From: Chryseobacterium sp.
Lineage (GTDB): Bacteria; Bacteroidota; Bacteroidia; Flavobacteriales; Weeksellaceae
DNA length: 51,981 bases
NCBI RefSeq assembly: GCF_029240215.1
Contig: NZ_JARBTK010000012.1
Coordinates: 1-51,981, forward strand
Direction of reading: 5' to 3'
How positions within the stretch are numbered: the stretch's first letter is position 1; each line of letters starts with the position of its first letter. This document shows, one piece after another, positions 7,593 to 15,076 of the stretch. Below the pieces are notes generated by a model. It did no database searches. It was not told where the DNA came from and saw only the letters and a list, made by a program, of their open reading frames with translations. A program made the translations under genes and the position numbers.

Positions 7593-9611
7593 ATGAATAT
7601 TTTAACCGAAAATTTTAATACACCATATCATTCAGCACCATTTGATCAGATTAAAAATGAAGATTTCCTTCCTGCTTTTAAAGAATTAATTCAGAAATCT
7701 GAAGCAGAAATCGATGCCATCATCAATAATAATGAAGAGCCTACTTTTGAAAATACGATCGAAGCTTTGGCTTTTTCCGGAGAAAAACTGGATATAGCTT
7801 CCAATATTTTTTTCAATTTAAATTCTGCAGAAACGAGTGATGAGTTGCAACAAATTGCACAGGAAGTTTCACCAATTTTAACTGAATATTCGTCAAAAAT
7901 CTCTCAAAACGAAGCTTTATTTAACAGAATTAAAAAAGTTTATGATGAGAAGGAGAAATACAATCTAAACGAAGAACAGCAAATGCTTTTGAATGAAACT
8001 TATAAAGGTTTTGTAAGAAGTGGTGCTCTTTTAAACGAAGAAGACAAGGAAAAATTAAAGAAAATCAGTATGGATTTGTCTTTGAAATCTCTAAAATTTG
8101 GACAAAACGTTTTGGCATCCACAAATGCTTATTTCAAACATATTACCGATAAAAAAGATTTAGCAGGAATTCCTGAAGCAATCACTGACCAATATGCAGA
8201 AGAGGCTAAAGAGAGAAATCTTGAAGGCTGGGTTGTCACTTTACAATATCCAAGCTATATTCCTTTTATGACATATGCTGAAAACCGTGAACTGAGAAAA
8301 GAACTGGCTTTGGCAAACGGTAAAAAATCTTTCGATGGTGGAGAATTTGACAATCAGAACCTCATCAAAGAACTTTTGAATTTAAAACAGCAAAAAGCTG
8401 AACTTTTAGGATATGCAAACTATGCAGATTATGTTTTGGAAGAAAGAATGGCAAAATCTCCGACCAAAGTTTTAGATTTTTTAAATGAACTTTTGATAAA
8501 AGCAAAACCTTACGCAGAAAAAGAAATTGAAGAATTAAAATCCTTAGCAAAAGCTGACGGAATTGAAGAAATGCAAGGTTATGACCATGCTTTTTATGCC
8601 GAAAAACTCCGTAAAGCAAAATACGATCTGAATGATGAGGAACTGAAACCTTATTTTCCACTTGAGCAAGTTCAGGAAGCAGTTTTTGGATTATCAAATC
8701 AACTTTTCGGATTGACTTTTGTGGAAAGAAATGACGTTCCTAAATATCATGAAGATGTAAAAATATATGAAGTAAAAGAGGATGGTGAGTATAAATCTCT
8801 TCTTTACGTTGATTATTTCCCGAGAAAAGGCAAAAGAGCCGGAGCCTGGATGACGAGTTATAAAAATCAATACAAAAAATACGGTGAAAATTCACGTCCG
8901 CATATTTCTATCGTTTGTAATTTCAGCAAACCGACAAAAGATACACCGAGTTTATTGACTTTTCAGGAAGTAACGACTTTATTCCACGAGTTTGGTCATG
9001 CACTTCACGGAATGTTGGCAAATACACAATATCCGAACTTGTCTGGAACTTCTGTGAAATGGGATTTTGTAGAATTACCATCTCAATTTCTCGAAAACTT
9101 CTGCTACGAACCTGAATTTTTGAAAACTTTTGCCAAACATTACAAAACAGGTGAAGTTTTACCTGACGAAAAAATCGAAAAAATTGCACAGTCTAAAAAT
9201 TTCATGGAAGGTTACCAGACCATGAGACAGCTTGGTTTTGGAATTTTGGATATGAATTATCATACGAAGGTTGCAGAGCTGGAGAATAAAAGTGTAAAAG
9301 AGTTTGAGGATGATTACACAAAAGCGACCCAATTGTATCCTTCAAATTCTGAAACAGCGATGAGTCCTAGTTTTTCGCATATTTTTCAGGGTGGATATTC
9401 TGCAGGATATTATTCTTACAAATGGGCAGAAGTTCTGGATGCCGATGCATTCCAGTATTTTAAAGAAAACGGAATTTTCAATCCTGAAATTGCTACAAAA
9501 TATAAAATTCTTCTTTCTTCAGGCGGAACAAAAGACCCCATGGAACTCTATAAAAATTTCAGAGGAAGTGAGCCGAAAGTGGAAAGTTTGCTGAAGAGAG
9601 CATTTGGATAA
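7593..9611 (+). CDS. M3 family metallopeptidase (oligopeptidase A / Dcp type)
   Basis: A zinc oligopeptidase of 672 residues, the usual length of the M3 family, which degrades short peptides. The active site HEFGH is at residues 465-469 (TLFHEFGHALHGMLA). Downstream are SGTSVKWDFVELPSQFLENF with the third zinc ligand Glu, and the substrate-binding tyrosines in FSHIFQGGYSAGYYSYKWAE near the C-terminus. No signal peptide is seen, so it is likely cytoplasmic. Dipeptidyl carboxypeptidase and oligopeptidase A cannot be told apart here, so no symbol is given. It ends convergent to the tyrosine recombinase gene, with a shared hairpin between. Confidence 0.93.
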   Translation: MNILTENFNTPYHSAPFDQIKNEDFLPAFKELIQKSEAEIDAIINNNEEPTFENTIEALAFSGEKLDIASNIFFNLNSAETSDELQQIAQEVSPILTEYSSKISQNEALFNRIKKVYDEKEKYNLNEEQQMLLNETYKGFVRSGALLNEEDKEKLKKISMDLSLKSLKFGQNVLASTNAYFKHITDKKDLAGIPEAITDQYAEEAKERNLEGWVVTLQYPSYIPFMTYAENRELRKELALANGKKSFDGGEFDNQNLIKELLNLKQQKAELLGYANYADYVLEERMAKSPTKVLDFLNELLIKAKPYAEKEIEELKSLAKADGIEEMQGYDHAFYAEKLRKAKYDLNDEELKPYFPLEQVQEAVFGLSNQLFGLTFVERNDVPKYHEDVKIYEVKEDGEYKSLLYVDYFPRKGKRAGAWMTSYKNQYKKYGENSRPHISIVCNFSKPTKDTPSLLTFQEVTTLFHEFGHALHGMLANTQYPNLSGTSVKWDFVELPSQFLENFCYEPEFLKTFAKHYKTGEVLPDEKIEKIAQSKNFMEGYQTMRQLGFGILDMNYHTKVAELENKSVKEFEDDYTKATQLYPSNSETAMSPSFSHIFQGGYSAGYYSYKWAEVLDADAFQYFKENGIFNPEIATKYKILLSSGGTKDPMELYKNFRGSEPKVESLLKRAFG

Positions 9612-9616
9612 CATTC

Positions 9617-9660
9617 AATCCAAAGTCCAAAAGATTTAAGTATCAAGCGGACTTTGGATT
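9617..9660. terminator. Bidirectional hairpin between M3 peptidase and recombinase
   Basis: A 12-bp perfect inverted repeat (AATCCAAAGTCC at 9617-9628 and its complement at 9649-9660) with a 20-nt loop and a T run on the plus side. It overlaps the last codons of the recombinase. Confidence 0.65.
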
Positions 9661-10460
9661 TTTCGTTTTTTTAAATCAGTAATATGTGTATAAATCTGAG
9701 TGGTCAGAAGACTGCTATGCCCCAAAAGCTCTTGAACATATCTGATATCTGTTCCATTTTCAATAAGATGCGTTGCAAAACTATGTCTTAAAATGTGGGG
9801 AGTTACAGGCTTAGGTATTTTTGCTTTCAAAGCAGCTTGTTTTACAATCTGCTGTACACTTCTTGCTGAATACTGTTCGCCTACGCTTCCTTCAAAAAGG
9901 TAAATTTTAGGTGAATTATTCTTAAAATATTCTCTAAGCAATGGCAAAACAGACTGAGGAAGCATTACATAACGGTCTTTTTTACCTTTTGACTGAATAA
10001 TTGAAATGATTCCTGCGTTAGAATCTATATCTGTAATTTTGAGATTCACCAACTCACTGACTCTCAACCCGCAACCATACAAAAGGCTTATTATAGATTT
10101 GTGTTTTAAATTTTCTGTAAGATTGAGCATTTTTAAAATATCTTCTTTGTTGAGATATTTGGGCAATGAGCGCTCTACCCTTTTCGGGTAAAGATGAGAA
10201 AGAGAAAATTTTCTGTTGAACACCACTTCATAAAACAGTTTGATGCTTCCTAAAATATGTTTCTGATATGATTGTGAAATGTTCTTTTCTTTAATTTCTC
10301 TGTAAATATATTTCTCAACAATATTCTCATCAACTTCTTCTACGGAAACATTATGGATGGCTTTAAAAAAAGAAGCTAAGGTCGAAATATAAGTTTTAAT
10401 AGTATACGGGCTGTATCTTGCTATTTCAAGCTTTTGTCTGAATATTTTTGAATATTTCAT
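9636..10460 (-). CDS. Tyrosine recombinase (XerD/integron-integrase-like)
   Basis: A 274-residue site-specific recombinase. It has an N-terminal SAM-like core-binding domain (1-95) and a catalytic domain with the full set R133 (GCGLRVSEL), K158 (QSKGKKDR), H222-x-x-R225 (PHILRHSFATHL), H248 (ELLGHSS) and nucleophile Y257 (TTQIYTH). The C-terminus ends in QSPLDT, a tail also seen at the end of integron integrases and related Bacteroidota recombinases. It lacks the extra segment between the K and HxxR boxes that marks true IntI proteins. It is transcribed away from the plus-strand accessory genes, the first attC-like half-site lying 180 bp upstream. Chromosome-dimer XerC/D is a less likely role, because the context is accessory. 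Confidence 0.9.
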   Translation of the reverse strand: MKYSKIFRQKLEIARYSPYTIKTYISTLASFFKAIHNVSVEEVDENIVEKYIYREIKEKNISQSYQKHILGSIKLFYEVVFNRKFSLSHLYPKRVERSLPKYLNKEDILKMLNLTENLKHKSIISLLYGCGLRVSELVNLKITDIDSNAGIISIIQSKGKKDRYVMLPQSVLPLLREYFKNNSPKIYLFEGSVGEQYSARSVQQIVKQAALKAKIPKPVTPHILRHSFATHLIENGTDIRYVQELLGHSSLLTTQIYTHITDLKKRKIQSPLDT

Positions 10461-10476
10461 CTGGTTGTGTTTGTAT

Positions 10477-10515
10477 CAAAAATACAAAAATATTCGCCAA
10501 TCCAAAAAAATACAA
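10477..10515 (-). promoter_or_regulatory. Candidate promoters of the recombinase
   Basis: Two adjacent TATTTTTG elements on the minus strand (10484-10477 and 10492-10485). Each has a TTG 18 or 20 nt upstream (10505-10503, 10515-10513). The stretch is very A/T-rich, so chance matches are possible. Confidence 0.4.
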
Positions 10516-10625
10516 AAAAATTTTAATTGATATAAATTAATAATAGCCAACACTTTAAAGCAATTTTCAAAAACTACAGGAAAGCAGCTTTGCGAATATT
10601 ATATAAATTAGATTGACGCAATGCG

Positions 10626-10680
10626 TAAATTTGGGAGTTAGCGGCTACTTTACGGACGACACTACAACGACTAACAAATG
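10626..10680 (+). repeat. Right half of an attC-like site at the head of the array
   Basis: GTTAGCGGC at 10637-10645, preceded by GCGTAAATTTGGGA. This resembles the right end of the full site at 11664-11801 (ACGTAAACC then GTTAGTGGC). No convincing left half was found in 10461-10625. A TAAATTTG promoter-like element (10626-10633) lies within it, 61 nt before the WG-repeat gene. Confidence 0.45.
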
Positions 10681-10693
10681 CTAGAATAGAAAA

Positions 10694-11656
10694 ATGAGCG
10701 ACAATTTATTTCAAGTTACAAAAGACGGTAAGTCAGGTTTTATTAACGACAAGGGACAGGTAGTAATTGACTTGGTGTTTGACGGTGTGTCTTCTTTCTC
10801 TGAGGGACTTGCTAGGATTTTCGTTGGTGACAAAGTTGGTTTCATTGACACTAAAGGTAACATCAAGATTCCACCGAAGTTTGACACAGTATCAGGATTT
10901 TCTGAAGGAATGGCATCTGCCACATTAGGTGACAAATATGGTTACATTGACACATCTGGCAATTTCATTATGGAACCAAATTTTTATCGTTGCTGGGACT
11001 TTGAAAATGGGTTTGCTCTTGTCATGCAGGAAGTAGTTTCAACAGGTTGCTTTATTGACAAGTTTGGTGCTATCAAACTAAACGGGAGAAATTTTTTGGT
11101 TTCAAAATATAGTGAAGGACTAATAAACTGTTCTGAAAATGGAGATTGGGGTTTCATTGACATCAACGGCAATTTCATTATTCCACCAACTTACAAATAC
11201 GCAAGAGAATTTTCCGAAGGTAAAGCAGCTGTTTCTCCGAAAAAGATAAACGGCAAAGCAAACAAGAAGGAACTCTACGCTTTTATCAACAAGGAAAATG
11301 AAATTATAATTCCACCATTATTTACTGGTGCTGACATTCGTTTTTCAGATGGTATGTGTGCAGTATGGGACAAGGGTTACGGCTACATCAACAATGCAGG
11401 ACAACTTGTAATTCCTTGCGACCTTTACTTGGGTCAGCATTTTTCAGAAGGACTTGCCGTTGTTAAACCAAATGGAAAAGGCAAAGAGTATGGTTACATT
11501 GACAAGACAGGAGCAATGATAATAAAGCCAACTTTTACTCTTGCGGAAAGTTTTGAAAATGGACTTGCATCAGTTACAATCGGTAAAAAATATGAAGAGT
11601 TCAAATATGGCTATATTGACAAAAGTGGAAAATATGTTTGGGAACCGACAAGATAA
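10694..11656 (+). CDS. WG repeat-containing protein
   Basis: 320 residues made almost entirely of about nine WG repeats of 30-40 residues. The pattern is Y-G-[FY]-I-[DN]-x-x-G-x-[FV]-[IV]-I-P-P-x-[FY]...F-S-[ED]-G-[LM]-A-x-V. Examples are KVGFIDTKGNIKIPPKFD and DWGFIDINGNFIIPPTY. Such proteins form extended solenoids thought to bind other proteins. No catalytic function is known and no signal peptide is present. It is the first plus-strand gene after the recombinase and ends 7 nt before an attC-like site, so it looks like a one-gene cassette. Confidence 0.92.
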   Translation: MSDNLFQVTKDGKSGFINDKGQVVIDLVFDGVSSFSEGLARIFVGDKVGFIDTKGNIKIPPKFDTVSGFSEGMASATLGDKYGYIDTSGNFIMEPNFYRCWDFENGFALVMQEVVSTGCFIDKFGAIKLNGRNFLVSKYSEGLINCSENGDWGFIDINGNFIIPPTYKYAREFSEGKAAVSPKKINGKANKKELYAFINKENEIIIPPLFTGADIRFSDGMCAVWDKGYGYINNAGQLVIPCDLYLGQHFSEGLAVVKPNGKGKEYGYIDKTGAMIIKPTFTLAESFENGLASVTIGKKYEEFKYGYIDKSGKYVWEPTR

Positions 11657-11663
11657 AAAAGCA

Positions 11664-11801
11664 GCCACTAACATTGTATTGGCAATAGTGGGGCTGACAG
11701 ATGTAAATTCAACATTTGTAATTCTATTGGGCATTTGTGCAAATGTTGGGCTGGCATTTTTCAAATGCCCCACCATCGCCAATACGTAAACCGTTAGTGG
11801 C
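11664..11801 (+). repeat. attC-like imperfect palindrome, site 1
   Basis: The outer cores are exact complements: GCCACTAAC (11664-11672) and GTTAGTGGC (11793-11801). Inner boxes 11678-11694 and 11767-11783 pair at 15 of 17 positions. The spacers between core and box are unequal (5 and 9 nt), and the central 70 nt contain further short inverted repeats. This is the R''-L''-loop-L'-R' layout of integron attC sites. The cores share AAC/GTT with the integron consensus but not the full RYYYAAC. Confidence 0.7.
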
Positions 11802-11827
11802 AATTTTAAAATAATACACTACCAAAA

Positions 11828-12358
11828 ATGAAAATCATTCCAATAGAAGAAATAAGAACGATGCTTTTAGTTGAGAATTCTAGTAAACATAATTTTCCTA
11901 AAACTGTAAATTATAAATTTGACACGCTCTATTCAGAAATTGTAACTCAAATCAAAACAATTGAAATTTCATCTGAGTGCATTTTATTCAACAGCGTTGA
12001 AGCTCATAATACGACAAAAGAATTTTCAGACAAAAGCTATTGGACAGAAAACATAACTTCTGCTGAAATAGAAATTTTTTGGTTCTTCGGTCAAAACGGA
12101 CAAGGAGATTTTTGGCTATTTGACAAGAATAATAAAGTCCTATTTTACGACCATAACCAGGAAGAATTAAGCCCAATAAATTTTATAAACCTTGGCATTA
12201 ATTTTCAACAATGGTTGCAATTTTCGTTTTTAAACAAACAACTTGATGAAATTTATGATACAATTGGGGAACTAGACAACCAAACAAAAATTGAGTTTAA
12301 AAAACAACTTCACTCAATAAACGAAAATTTATTAGAAAATTATCCCTTTGAAATATAA
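11828..12358 (+). CDS. SMI1/KNR4 (SUKH)-like protein, probable
   Basis: A 176-residue soluble protein without signal peptide or membrane segments. Its centre, EIFWFFGQNGQGDFWLFD, followed by VLFYDHNQEE and a final FQQWLQF helix, resembles the strand-rich core of SUKH proteins, where 'G.G..D.FA.D..G.V...DH' is common. The fit is weaker than for the next gene. SUKH proteins are often immunity partners of secreted nuclease toxins. No toxin gene is next to it. It is the first gene of the two-gene group between attC-like sites 1 and 2, and its stop lies 4 nt before the next ATG. Confidence 0.6.
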   Translation: MKIIPIEEIRTMLLVENSSKHNFPKTVNYKFDTLYSEIVTQIKTIEISSECILFNSVEAHNTTKEFSDKSYWTENITSAEIEIFWFFGQNGQGDFWLFDKNNKVLFYDHNQEELSPINFINLGINFQQWLQFSFLNKQLDEIYDTIGELDNQTKIEFKKQLHSINENLLENYPFEI

Positions 12359-12362
12359 GCAA

Positions 12363-12800
12363 ATGACAAGTGAGTTTAAAAATGCAATAGATAAATATTT
12401 TTCATCAGAAGAAACCAAAATTTTTCTGAAAGAGAGAAACGAAGAAAAAGATATTCAACAAACAGAAAAAGAGTTAAACATAACGTTTGACAATTCTTAT
12501 AAATATTTACTTTTAAATTATGGAGATGCTTATGTAGGAATTGATTTGCTTCCTTGCACAAAAAGAGGTTCAAAAAAAGCAGAACAAACCATTCTTGAAA
12601 TTACAAAATCATTTAGAAGTACTTATTTAGAATTTCAGGTTTGTAATGAAATCCAATCAAGCTATGTAATTTCTATTGACGGTTCAGGAGACCCAATATT
12701 TATTACACAAAATGGAAATGTAAAAATATATTATCACGACAACAACGAAATTGAAAAACTTGCTGAAAATTTAGAAGAATTAATATTGAATAACATATAA
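12363..12800 (+). CDS. SMI1/KNR4 (SUKH) family protein
   Basis: A 145-residue protein with SUKH features in order: an N-terminal helix ending in IQQTEKELNITFDNSYKYLL, then LNYGDAYVGIDLLPC, VISIDGSGDPIFITQNGNVK, YYHDNNE and a final helix AENLEELI. SUKH domains serve as immunity proteins in polymorphic toxin systems and in anti-phage contexts. The ATG at 12363 is used instead of the TTG at 12348, which overlaps the upstream gene. The group has two immunity-like genes and no toxin, consistent with an orphan immunity cassette. Attc-like site 2 begins 6 nt after its stop. Confidence 0.8.
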   Translation: MTSEFKNAIDKYFSSEETKIFLKERNEEKDIQQTEKELNITFDNSYKYLLLNYGDAYVGIDLLPCTKRGSKKAEQTILEITKSFRSTYLEFQVCNEIQSSYVISIDGSGDPIFITQNGNVKIYYHDNNEIEKLAENLEELILNNI

Positions 12801-12806
12801 AAAACT

Positions 12807-12943
12807 GCACATAACAAGGGTTTTGCGTCAGGCGGGCTGAAGTGCAAAATTCAACGGTAGTTTTTCAATTGAACTTTAGTAATAACATCGGCTTTTATGC
12901 TTCGATTTCCCGCCCGAACGCAAAGCCCCGAAACGTTGTAGGC
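12807..12943 (+). repeat. attC-like imperfect palindrome, site 2
   Basis: Left core GCACATAAC (12807-12815), right core GTTGTAGGC (12935-12943). The inner box GGGTTTTGCGTCAGGCGGGC (12818-12837) pairs with 12908-12928 at about 18 of 20 positions, with one bulged A near 12917. Bulged bases on one arm are a hallmark of attC sites. It shares GGGCTGAAGTGC (12834-12845) and TGCTTCGATT (12898-12907) exactly with site 3. Its own two cores match poorly (6 of 9). Confidence 0.72.
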
Positions 12944-12977
12944 AATTTTACAAAACCCGTTCCCAACAGAAAGACCA

Positions 12978-13742
12978 ATGAAATTTGACAAACATTTTCC
13001 GACTGAACAATTAAAACCCTACATCAAATATTTTGTAGTGTCGGAGAATGAATTGGAAAATGAATACAAAGTTTTTCCGTCATCGGGACTTGTTATCGGG
13101 TTTCAGTATAAAGGACAACTTGCAACTGTGAAAGACAATACCGAAAGCAAACTGACAACGGCAGGAATTACAGGAATTACCGATGGCTACAAAATCTTCA
13201 AAAATTCGGCTAACATTGGAACCATTTTGGTTTACTTTACTGAAATTGGCTTTACGCATTTCGTTTCCCATCCTGCAAATGAACTCTTTAATTTAAGTCT
13301 TTCACTTGACGACATTTTTGACAAAAACAATGTAATCGAAGTTGAAGAAAAATTAACAATTGCCACCACAGACAAACAACGCATAAAAATAGTTGAGCAG
13401 TTTTTACTATCTCAACTCAAAGACATTGAAACCGACAAATTAATTGTTGAAGCGGTTAAACTTATTTACCAAAGTAACGGGACAATCCGAATAAAAGAAT
13501 TGAACGAAAAACTATTTATTAGCCAAAGTCCGTTTGAAAAGCGATTTAGAAAAGTGGTAGGAACAACAGCCAAAAAATTTGCTTCTATTGTTCGTTTCAA
13601 CACAGTTCTTGACAATCTAAATGATAGTAAATCGCTGACCGAAATCTGCTACGAAAACAATTTTTTTGACCAAGCTCATTTCATAAAAGACTTTAAACAA
13701 TTTACAGGCGACACACCCGAAAATTTTAAACGATTTTTGTAG
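12978..13742 (+). CDS. AraC family transcriptional regulator
   Basis: 254 residues. The N-terminal sensing part starts FDKHFPTEQLKPYIKYFVVS, as in regulators with a DUF6597-type domain. The C-terminal AraC double helix-turn-helix spans about 165-254: IKELNEKLFISQSPFEKRFR for the first HTH, then LTEICYENNFFDQAHFIKDF and FTGDTPENFKRF. The product probably controls the DUF1398 lipoprotein gene 72 nt downstream; this is inferred from spacing and pairing. It lies within the unit bounded by attC-like sites 2 and 3. Confidence 0.9.
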   Translation: MKFDKHFPTEQLKPYIKYFVVSENELENEYKVFPSSGLVIGFQYKGQLATVKDNTESKLTTAGITGITDGYKIFKNSANIGTILVYFTEIGFTHFVSHPANELFNLSLSLDDIFDKNNVIEVEEKLTIATTDKQRIKIVEQFLLSQLKDIETDKLIVEAVKLIYQSNGTIRIKELNEKLFISQSPFEKRFRKVVGTTAKKFASIVRFNTVLDNLNDSKSLTEICYENNFFDQAHFIKDFKQFTGDTPENFKRFL

Positions 13743-13743
13743 A

Positions 13744-13860
13744 AAAACGATTTTTTACAATGGCAACGATTTTAAGAATTACAACTTTGCATCGTAATCA
13801 TAACGCAAAAAGCAATGAAGAAAATAATTATAAAATCAACAATCATTTTCGCAAGTATGA
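13744..13860 (+). repeat. Post-AraC segment, copy A (promoter plus start of DUF1398 gene)
   Basis: Bases 13744 to about 13853 match 16921-17035 at roughly 80% by eye. Shared blocks are TTTTTTACAAT, GATTTTAAG, CTGCATCGTAATC (TTGCATCGTAATC here), an AAAAA-CAATGAA start region and TAAAATCAA-ATCATTTT. Copy A holds the intact gene start; copy B is a decayed remnant. Confidence 0.8.
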
Positions 13861-14306
13861 GTATTATGGTTGCGTGTAATTCAACAAATCGCTTAACAAT
13901 TAAAAACAAAGAAGAAATGTTTACAGTAGAACAAATCAAAGCGGCTCACAGCAAAGTGAAATCAGGTGCAGACTTTCCTGCTTACATCCAAGACATTAAA
14001 AAATTGGGTGTTACTTATTATGAAACTTTTGTTTCAGATGGACACACCGACTATTATGGGGCAAATGATTACAAAACTTCATCATCTGCAAAGTATGACA
14101 CGTTACAGGTTGCCGACATTTCAAACATTGAGCAGTTTAAAATAGACATTAAAGCTCATCAACAAGGGAAGACAGATTATCAAACTTTCTGTAATGATTG
14201 TGCCAAAGCAGGACTTGAAAAATGGGCAGTTTGTATGGAAAAAATGACTTGTACCTATTTTGATAAAGCAGGAAATGAAATGTTGGTGGAACAGATACCA
14301 CAATAA
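13815..14306 (+). CDS. DUF1398 family protein with lipoprotein signal
   Basis: 163 residues. Residues 1-21 form a lipoprotein signal with lipobox ending at C21 (SIMVAC). From M35 the sequence is a complete DUF1398 domain: MFTVEQIKAAHSKVKSGADF, KLGVTYYETFVSDGHTDYYG, then FCNDCAKAGLEKWAV and CTYFDKAGNEML. Most DUF1398 proteins I know begin at that methionine, so the lipid anchor here is an N-terminal extension placing the domain in the envelope. Alternatively translation could start at 13917, giving a cytoplasmic 129-residue form. The domain's function is unknown. It follows an AraC gene and ends 5 nt before attC-like site 3. Confidence 0.85.
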   Translation: MKKIIIKSTIIFASMSIMVACNSTNRLTIKNKEEMFTVEQIKAAHSKVKSGADFPAYIQDIKKLGVTYYETFVSDGHTDYYGANDYKTSSSAKYDTLQVADISNIEQFKIDIKAHQQGKTDYQTFCNDCAKAGLEKWAVCMEKMTCTYFDKAGNEMLVEQIPQ

Positions 14307-14311
14307 AAACT

Positions 14312-14448
14312 GCCTACAACATCGGTTTGGCAAAAGCAGGGCTGAAGTGCAGACTTCAGCTTTTGTGCTTCTATAAAACTTTTATACATTAGCCGAACGG
14401 AAGTGCTTCGATTGCCACACCATTGCAAAGCCTTAATCCGTTAGCTGC
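14312..14448 (+). repeat. attC-like imperfect palindrome, site 3
   Basis: Left core GCCTACAAC (14312-14320) is the exact complement of the right core of site 2. Right core is GTTAGCTGC (14440-14448). The inner box GGTTTGGCAA (14324-14333) pairs imperfectly with TTGCAAAGCC (14423-14432). It shares GGGCTGAAGTGC (14339-14350) and TGCTTCGATT (14404-14413) with site 2. A perfect 8-bp hairpin (14341-14348 with 14353-14360) lies inside. Confidence 0.72.
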
Positions 14449-14453
14449 AATGG

Positions 14454-14474
14454 CAACAACCAACAACCAACAAC
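14454..14474. repeat. Three tandem copies of CAACAAC
   Basis: Three perfect 7-bp units directly after the right core of attC-like site 3, in the leader of the VOC gene. Confidence 0.85.
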
Positions 14475-14593
14475 CACAACATCCCGACAGGAAGCAATAA
14501 AGAAAAACGTCATTTCAACTACAACAATACTCATTCAAGACACAACCAATCGTAACCATTTGCTGAATTTTGTTCCATTAAAATTATTATAGA

Positions 14594-15055
14594 ATGGACA
14601 AGACAACGATTCAAATCCCTGCTAAAAATGCCCAAAGTATTTTCAGTAGTATTCGAGGTGCACACGTCGCCCTTAGAGTTCCCGATTTTGAAGCCAGCAA
14701 AAAATGGTATGTAGAAAAACTTGATTTCCGGGTTATTCACGAATGGCCTTTTGGCGACCTTCAATTGGCTTATTTGGCCCCTCCCAACGATGACAATTTT
14801 TGGATAGAACTATTGGCAGGAGCTAACCCAAAACCACAAACCACTTTTACAGACCTGAACGAAAGCCTTCACCCTGCTGGTTATCATCATTTTTGTTTGA
14901 ATGTAACGAGCGTGGATGAAACACTTGCCGAATTAAAAAGAAGAAATGTTTCCACTATTGGCGAACCTTTCGACCTAGCTGTTATCGGCAAAAGACTTGC
15001 ATTTTTTGCTGACTTAGATGGCAACCTTATTGAGTTGGCAGAAACAATTGGTTAA
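14594..15055 (+). CDS. VOC family protein (glyoxalase/dioxygenase fold)
   Basis: 153 residues with paired beta-alpha-beta-beta-beta modules. The four metal-ligand positions of the VOC fold look filled: H24 (GAHVALRV), E72 (FWIELLAG), H98 (GYHHFCLNV) and E147 (LDGNLIELAE). It may thus be an active metalloenzyme, substrate unknown. It follows attC-like site 3 by 145 nt and is 21 nt upstream of an SDR gene. VOC-SDR-AraC reads as one transcription unit. Confidence 0.88.
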   Translation: MDKTTIQIPAKNAQSIFSSIRGAHVALRVPDFEASKKWYVEKLDFRVIHEWPFGDLQLAYLAPPNDDNFWIELLAGANPKPQTTFTDLNESLHPAGYHHFCLNVTSVDETLAELKRRNVSTIGEPFDLAVIGKRLAFFADLDGNLIELAETIG

Positions 15056-15076
15056 TAATCATTAGAATAAATTGAA

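Noticed and set aside
9636..10460. Calling the recombinase a true integron integrase (IntI)
   Set aside because: The IntI-specific extra segment between the lysine and HxxR boxes is missing; only the catalytic residues and the SPLD tail are shared.
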